A stretch of 10,289 bases of DNA, from contig DVOT01000010.1 of assembly GCA_018713425.1 (NCBI GenBank), positions 1 to 10,289 on the forward strand. Direction: 5' to 3'. Every line of letters starts with the position of its first letter. Positions within the stretch are counted from its first letter, which is position 1. Made by a program: the position numbers and the translations under genes. Shown here one piece after another: positions 7,008 through 10,289 of the stretch. The notes under the pieces were generated by a model, which saw only the letters and a list, made by a program, of their open reading frames with translations, was not told the origin of the DNA and ran no database searches. The stretch is from Alectryocaccomicrobium faecavium (GTDB taxonomy: Bacteria; Bacillota; Clostridia; Christensenellales; Aristaeellaceae).

Positions 7008-7927
7008 GCGAAGTTTTGCTGCAACTCAAGGACGTGACCGTGCGCTTCGGCAACCGGTTCCATCCGTTCACCGCGGTGAACCGCGTGAGCTTTGACATCC
7101 ACCGGGGCGAAACCTTCGGCCTGGTGGGCGAGAGCGGCTCGGGCAAGACCACCATTGGCCGCGCGATCATCCGCATCCATCCCACCTACGAGGGCGAAAT
7201 CCTCTACGATGGCCAGAAGATCAACGGCCACATCGATAAAGCGCTCGATAAGGCCATCACGCGCAAGATTCAGATGATCTTTCAGGACCCCATGGCCAGC
7301 CTGAACGAGCGCGCCAAGGTGGACTACATCGTTTCCGAGGGCATCTACAGCGACCCCATTTCCAAGGAAAAGCGGCGCGAAATGGTGGAAGAAGCGCTGA
7401 TGGACGTGGGCCTCTTGCCCGAATTCGCCAGCCGCTTCCCGCACGAGTTTTCCGGCGGGCAGCGCCAGCGCATTGGCATCGCCCGCGCGCTGATCATGCA
7501 GCCGGAATTCATCATCGCCGACGAGCCGATTTCCGCGCTGGATGTGTCCATCCGCGCGCAGGTGCTCAACCTGCTGGGCGAATTGCAGAAAAAGCGCGCG
7601 CTGACGTATCTGTTCATCTCGCACGACCTGTCGGTCATGCGCTTCATCTGCGACCGCATCGCCGTGATTCACCTGGGCCATTTGGTGGAGCTGGCGGAAA
7701 CCGAAAAGCTCTTCCGCCATCCGCTGCATCCCTACACGCGCGCGCTGCTCTCCGCCGTGCCGCAGCCCGACCCCATCAGCGAAAAGCACAAGGTGCTTAC
7801 GGTGTACGACCCGAGCATGCACGATTATTCGGTGGATAAGCCCGTGTGGACGGAGATCGAGCCGGGGCATTTCGTGCTGGGCAACCAGAAGGAACTGGAG
7901 GAATACCGTGGAAAGCTTGGCGAATGA
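7004..7927 (+). CDS. oppF: Peptide ABC transporter ATP-binding protein, OppF/DppF type
   Basis: 307 residues; ATG 7004 follows GGGAGG at 6991-6996 and overlaps the oppD stop. Partner ATPase to OppD. Motifs: Walker A GESGSGKT (42-49), Q-loop Q94 (IFQDP), signature FSGGQRQR (149-156), Walker B FIIADEP (169-175), SALD D-loop (177-180), switch His H207 (SHD). The C-terminal extension (about 240-307) contains HPYTRALLSAVP and EIEPGHFVLGN, typical of OppF, but lacks the common cysteine motif, as in OppD. Both nucleotide-binding sites look intact, so the transporter should be functional. Its last 20 bases overlap the alr start. Confidence 0.92.
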   Translation: MSEVLLQLKDVTVRFGNRFHPFTAVNRVSFDIHRGETFGLVGESGSGKTTIGRAIIRIHPTYEGEILYDGQKINGHIDKALDKAITRKIQMIFQDPMASLNERAKVDYIVSEGIYSDPISKEKRREMVEEALMDVGLLPEFASRFPHEFSGGQRQRIGIARALIMQPEFIIADEPISALDVSIRAQVLNLLGELQKKRALTYLFISHDLSVMRFICDRIAVIHLGHLVELAETEKLFRHPLHPYTRALLSAVPQPDPISEKHKVLTVYDPSMHDYSVDKPVWTEIEPGHFVLGNQKELEEYRGKLGE

Positions 7928-8993
7928 TCCGCGCTTTTCCCGCTGCTGGACGTGGATCGATCTGGACACCATCGCCCAGAACTATGAAAACGCGCGCGCG
8001 CTGTGCCGCTCGCAACTCATCCCCGTTTTGAAGGCGGACGCCTACGGCATGGGCGCGGTGCGCGTGGCGCGCGTGCTGATGGCGCGCGGCGCGAAGCTGT
8101 TCGCCGTGGCCACGCACGCCGAGGCCATGGAACTCAAAAACGCCCTGCCCTGCGATGTGCTGGTGATGGGCCTGGTGGGCGAAGCCGAATTGGACGAGGC
8201 CATTGCGCGCGGCGTGATTTTGGCGGTGTTTTCGCTGGAATACGCGCGCGCGGTCAGCGCGCACGCGAAAGCGCGCCCGGCGCGCGTACACTTCAAGGTG
8301 GATACCGGCCTGCACCGGCTGGGCTTTTCTTCGCTGGAAGAACTGCGCGCGGCGGCGGCGCTGCCCGGCCTGGCCATGGAAGGGCTGTTTTCGCACCTCG
8401 CTTTGCGCGACCGCGCGGGCGACGAGGCGCAATACGCCCGCCTGATGGAGGCGAAGGAACTTTTGCACCCGCCCATGACGCACCTGGTGGATAGCATCGG
8501 CATGGTGCGCTATCCCCAATGGCAGCTGGACGCGGCGCGCATCGGCGCGTGGCTGTATGGCGTGTGCCCGCGGCGGTTTGAGCGGCGGGAACTCACGCGC
8601 TGCCCGGCTGTGTTCTGCGCGCGGGTGGCGCAGGTGCATTGGGTGCGCGCGGGCGAATGCGTGGGGTACGACGAGGAACATCCGCTGCGCCGCGATAGCG
8701 CGATCGCCACGCTCGCCGTGGGCTACGCGGATGGCTATCCGCGGCTCAACAGCGTGGGCGAGGTGGAAATCCATGGCCGCCGTGCGCCGGTCGCGGGGCT
8801 GGTGTGCATGGATCAGATGATGGTGGATGTTACGGACATTCCCGGCGTGCGCGCGGGCGACGTCGCGACGCTGCTGGGCGGCTCCATCGGCGTGGACGAA
8901 TACGCGCAGTGGGCCGATATGAACCGCAATGAGGCGCTATCCCGGCTGAATGGCCGCGCGCCCAGAGTGTATATAGGAGGAGAAGAGAAATGA
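7908..8993 (+). CDS. alr: Alanine racemase (PLP-dependent)
   Basis: 361 residues. It interconverts L- and D-alanine. GTG 7908 has GGAGG (7897-7901) six bases upstream, inside the end of oppF. Family landmarks: PLP lysine K42 in VLKADAYGMG; KVDTGLHRLGF (130-140), with R137; RIGAWLYG (211-218), whose R211 corresponds to the Arg that bonds the pyridine nitrogen; the second catalytic base Y254 in ECVGYDEEH; VGYADGYPR (271-279); and CMDQMMVDV (300-308). The usual 'NS' phosphate-side motif reads DS (D195-S196 in HLVDSIG), a mild departure. Length is near the normal 360-390. In this operon it most simply recycles D-Ala freed by the next gene, or supplies D-Ala for wall synthesis. A related racemase with another substrate (for example serine) cannot be excluded. 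Confidence 0.93.
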   Translation: MESLANDPRFSRCWTWIDLDTIAQNYENARALCRSQLIPVLKADAYGMGAVRVARVLMARGAKLFAVATHAEAMELKNALPCDVLVMGLVGEAELDEAIARGVILAVFSLEYARAVSAHAKARPARVHFKVDTGLHRLGFSSLEELRAAAALPGLAMEGLFSHLALRDRAGDEAQYARLMEAKELLHPPMTHLVDSIGMVRYPQWQLDAARIGAWLYGVCPRRFERRELTRCPAVFCARVAQVHWVRAGECVGYDEEHPLRRDSAIATLAVGYADGYPRLNSVGEVEIHGRRAPVAGLVCMDQMMVDVTDIPGVRAGDVATLLGGSIGVDEYAQWADMNRNEALSRLNGRAPRVYIGGEEK

Positions 8994-9787
8994 AGCTATT
9001 CTTATCTGCGGATATGGAAGGCACCGCGGGCGTGACCCTTTGGGAGGAAACGGAAACGGGCAAGCGCCTGTACGACCACTTTGCGCGGCAGATGTCCAGC
9101 GAAGTGGCGGCGGCCTGCGAAGGCGCCATCGCCGGCGGCGCGACGGAGATCGTGGTGAAGGACGCGCACGATTCCGCCTGCAACATCTATCCGGATATGC
9201 TCCCCGAGCAGGCGAGCATCCTGCGCTCGTGGGCCAGGCATCCCTATTCCATGATGGCCGGGCTGGACGCGAGCTTTGACGGCGTGATGTTCACGGGCTA
9301 TCATTCCGCGGCTTCCATGCCCACCAATCCGCTTTCGCACACCATGAACGGCAAAAATGTCTATGTGAAGATCAACGACATCATCTGCCCCGAGTTGTTC
9401 ATCAACGCGCTCACCGCGGCCTACGAGGGCAAGCCCATCTATCTGCTCACCGGCGATAAGGGCCTGTGCGAATGGCTGCGCAAGATGAACGCGAACATCC
9501 CCACCGTGGCGGTGAGCGAGGGCATGGGCGGCGCGAGCCTGTCCATCAACCCGCATCTGGCCGTGAAGCGCATCCGCGAGGCGGCGGAAAAGGCGTTGTC
9601 CATCGACCCCAAGAAGCTGATGTTCCCCATGCCGGATCACTTCCGCGTGGAGATCGCCTTCCGCAACCATACCTACGCCACCAATGGCTCGCACTATCCG
9701 GGCTGCGTGCAGCTCGATAGCACGCGCGTGGCCTTTGAATCGAACGATTATATGGATGTGCTGAAGTTCTTCTACTGGGTACTGTAA
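8990..9787 (+). CDS. dppA: D-aminopeptidase DppA, peptidase family M55
   Basis: 265 residues. ATG 8990 overlaps the alr stop (ATGA) and has AGGAGG (8975-8980) just upstream. DppA is a zinc enzyme that removes D-amino acids, chiefly D-Ala, from the N-terminus of peptides, and forms a decameric ring in B. subtilis. All zinc ligands known from that enzyme have counterparts: D8 and E10 (SADMEG), H60 (KDAHDS), H105 (GYHSAAS) and E135 (CPELFINA). The conserved H117 (SHTMNG) matches His115. The usual Gly before the Glu is Pro here. There is no signal peptide, so it acts in the cytoplasm, after import. It is the last gene, followed 33 bases later by a terminator. Its presence links the transporter to peptides carrying D-residues. 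Confidence 0.93.
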   Translation: MKLFLSADMEGTAGVTLWEETETGKRLYDHFARQMSSEVAAACEGAIAGGATEIVVKDAHDSACNIYPDMLPEQASILRSWARHPYSMMAGLDASFDGVMFTGYHSAASMPTNPLSHTMNGKNVYVKINDIICPELFINALTAAYEGKPIYLLTGDKGLCEWLRKMNANIPTVAVSEGMGGASLSINPHLAVKRIREAAEKALSIDPKKLMFPMPDHFRVEIAFRNHTYATNGSHYPGCVQLDSTRVAFESNDYMDVLKFFYWVL

Positions 9788-9819
9788 AACAGATCGGTCG
9801 TTGCCGACCTCAACGATGG

Positions 9820-9856
9820 ATGGCCGTGGCCTTCGCAGGAAGGCAACGGCCATTTT
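9820..9856 (+). terminator. Rho-independent terminator of the operon
   Basis: ATGGCCGT (9820-9827) pairs with ACGGCCAT (9846-9853). After one G-A mismatch, GCCTTC (9829-9834) pairs with GAAGGC (9839-9844) around loop GCAG. A short TTTT (9853-9856) follows. The stem is very stable but the T-run is short. Position 33 bases after dppA fits an operon end. Confidence 0.7.
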
Positions 9857-9870
9857 GGCATCCCCGCAAA

Positions 9871-9910
9871 GGGGCTGTGAAAAAACAGCAAAAGTTCTTT
9901 CGCAACCCCT
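9871..9910 (+). repeat. 40-bp imperfect palindrome, left copy
   Basis: GGGGCTGTGAAAAAAC (9871-9886) pairs imperfectly with 9894-9909. The 40 bp match 10250-10289 at 35 positions in direct orientation. The two copies bracket the repeat-like DNA between them. Confidence 0.75.
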
Positions 9911-10249
9911 CAGTCAGCTTCGCTGACAGCGTCCTCAATTCGCAATGGTCGTGCCGCTGCGCTCGCAAGCTCGCTTGCGGCTCTCCCTTGCTCATTGGAC
10001 TCATCGGCAGCTATTGCAGCCACTGGCTGCGCTGCCTCTTTCGTCCCCCTTACACAGGGGAGCCTTTTGGTTAGTGGCACTATCGCTGGAAGTAGCACTG
10101 TCCAAAAGCCTCCTTTTTCCCGAAGGGAAAAGGGAGGTGGCGCGGCGTAGCCGCGACGGAGGGATTAGAAACTCAAAAACCGCAAGATTACGCTATTTAA
10201 AAATAAAGTCTTGCAATTTCGAATAAAATATCAACTTTGTCAATACTCT
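9911..10249. repeat. Non-coding repeat-like region with facing hairpin modules
   Basis: No supported gene. Hairpins: GTCAGC/GCTGAC (9913-9927), CGCAAG/CTTGCG (9964-9979), CCCC/GGGG (10046-10060), a 13-bp stem with one G-U pair and loop GAA (10109-10137), and CGCGGC/GCCGCG (10141-10155). The left part (AACCCCTC...GGGGAGCCTTTTGG) and the right part (CCAAAAGCCTCC...GGAGGGATT) resemble each other in opposite orientation, with CTTTTGG (10064-10070) facing CCAAAAG (10102-10108). I recognise this style as the large intergenic repeats common in gut Clostridia. The last 90 bases before 10250 are AT-rich, unlike the rest. Confidence 0.65.
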
Positions 10250-10289
10250 GGGGCTGTGAAAGAACAACAAAAGTTTTTTCACAGCCCCT
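10250..10289 (+). repeat. 40-bp near-perfect palindrome, right copy
   Basis: Arms 10250-10265 and 10273-10288 are complementary at 15 of 16 positions around loop AACAAAA. It is a direct copy of 9871-9910 with five differences, and reaches the window end, so anything beyond it is unknown. Confidence 0.8.

Noticed and set aside
9820..10226. Open frames of 84-93 codons downstream of dppA
   Set aside because: They start inside the terminator or the repeat modules and have no ribosome site or recognisable protein pattern.

Overview
The window looks like the chromosome of a GC-rich anaerobic Firmicute (Clostridia). The grounds are strong AGGAGG-type ribosome sites, GTG and TTG starts, an Rpn-family protein with Gly-Ile-Ala-Gln-Gly-Met repeats of the kind common in gut Clostridia, and an Opp/Dpp cluster arranged as in Gram-positive bacteria. 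The taxonomic placement is inference only.

Layout. (1) 28-1059: an Rpn/PD-(D/E)XK family 'transposase-nuclease' gene; its reading frame is open to the left edge, so the true start is uncertain. (2) 1060-1383: a gene-free stretch with hairpins, then a 10-bp inverted repeat whose right arm overlaps the -35 box of a good SigA-type promoter (TTGCAA-17-TATAGT), then the ribosome site of the next gene. (3) 1384-9787: seven genes on the + strand: a family 5 peptide-binding protein (oppA-like), two permeases (oppB, oppC), two ATPases (oppD, oppF), a PLP alanine racemase (alr) and an M55 D-aminopeptidase (dppA). From oppB onward the genes overlap or nearly touch, which indicates one translationally coupled operon. 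The only gap is 425 bp between oppA and oppB, filled with back-to-back perfect or near-perfect hairpins bounded by two copies of a 25-bp palindrome-like repeat. (4) 9788-10289: a terminator, then about 420 bp of non-coding repeat DNA flanked by two 40-bp direct copies of an imperfect palindrome.

How it fits together. The set resembles the Bacillus subtilis dpp operon (D-aminopeptidase DppA plus a peptide ABC importer), with an alanine racemase added. The likely job is import of peptides containing D-amino acids, most plausibly fragments of peptidoglycan stem peptides. DppA would release D-Ala in the cytoplasm and Alr would interconvert D- and L-Ala.

The most unusual protein feature is in OppC, which carries about 150 extra residues between its first membrane segment and the permease core. 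Part of this insert ends in a sequence that looks like the end of a bacterial SH3 (SH3b) domain. The binding protein has a plain Sec signal peptide and no lipobox cysteine, so the extra extracytoplasmic domain might help hold either the binding protein or cell-wall material near the pore. That idea is untested inference.
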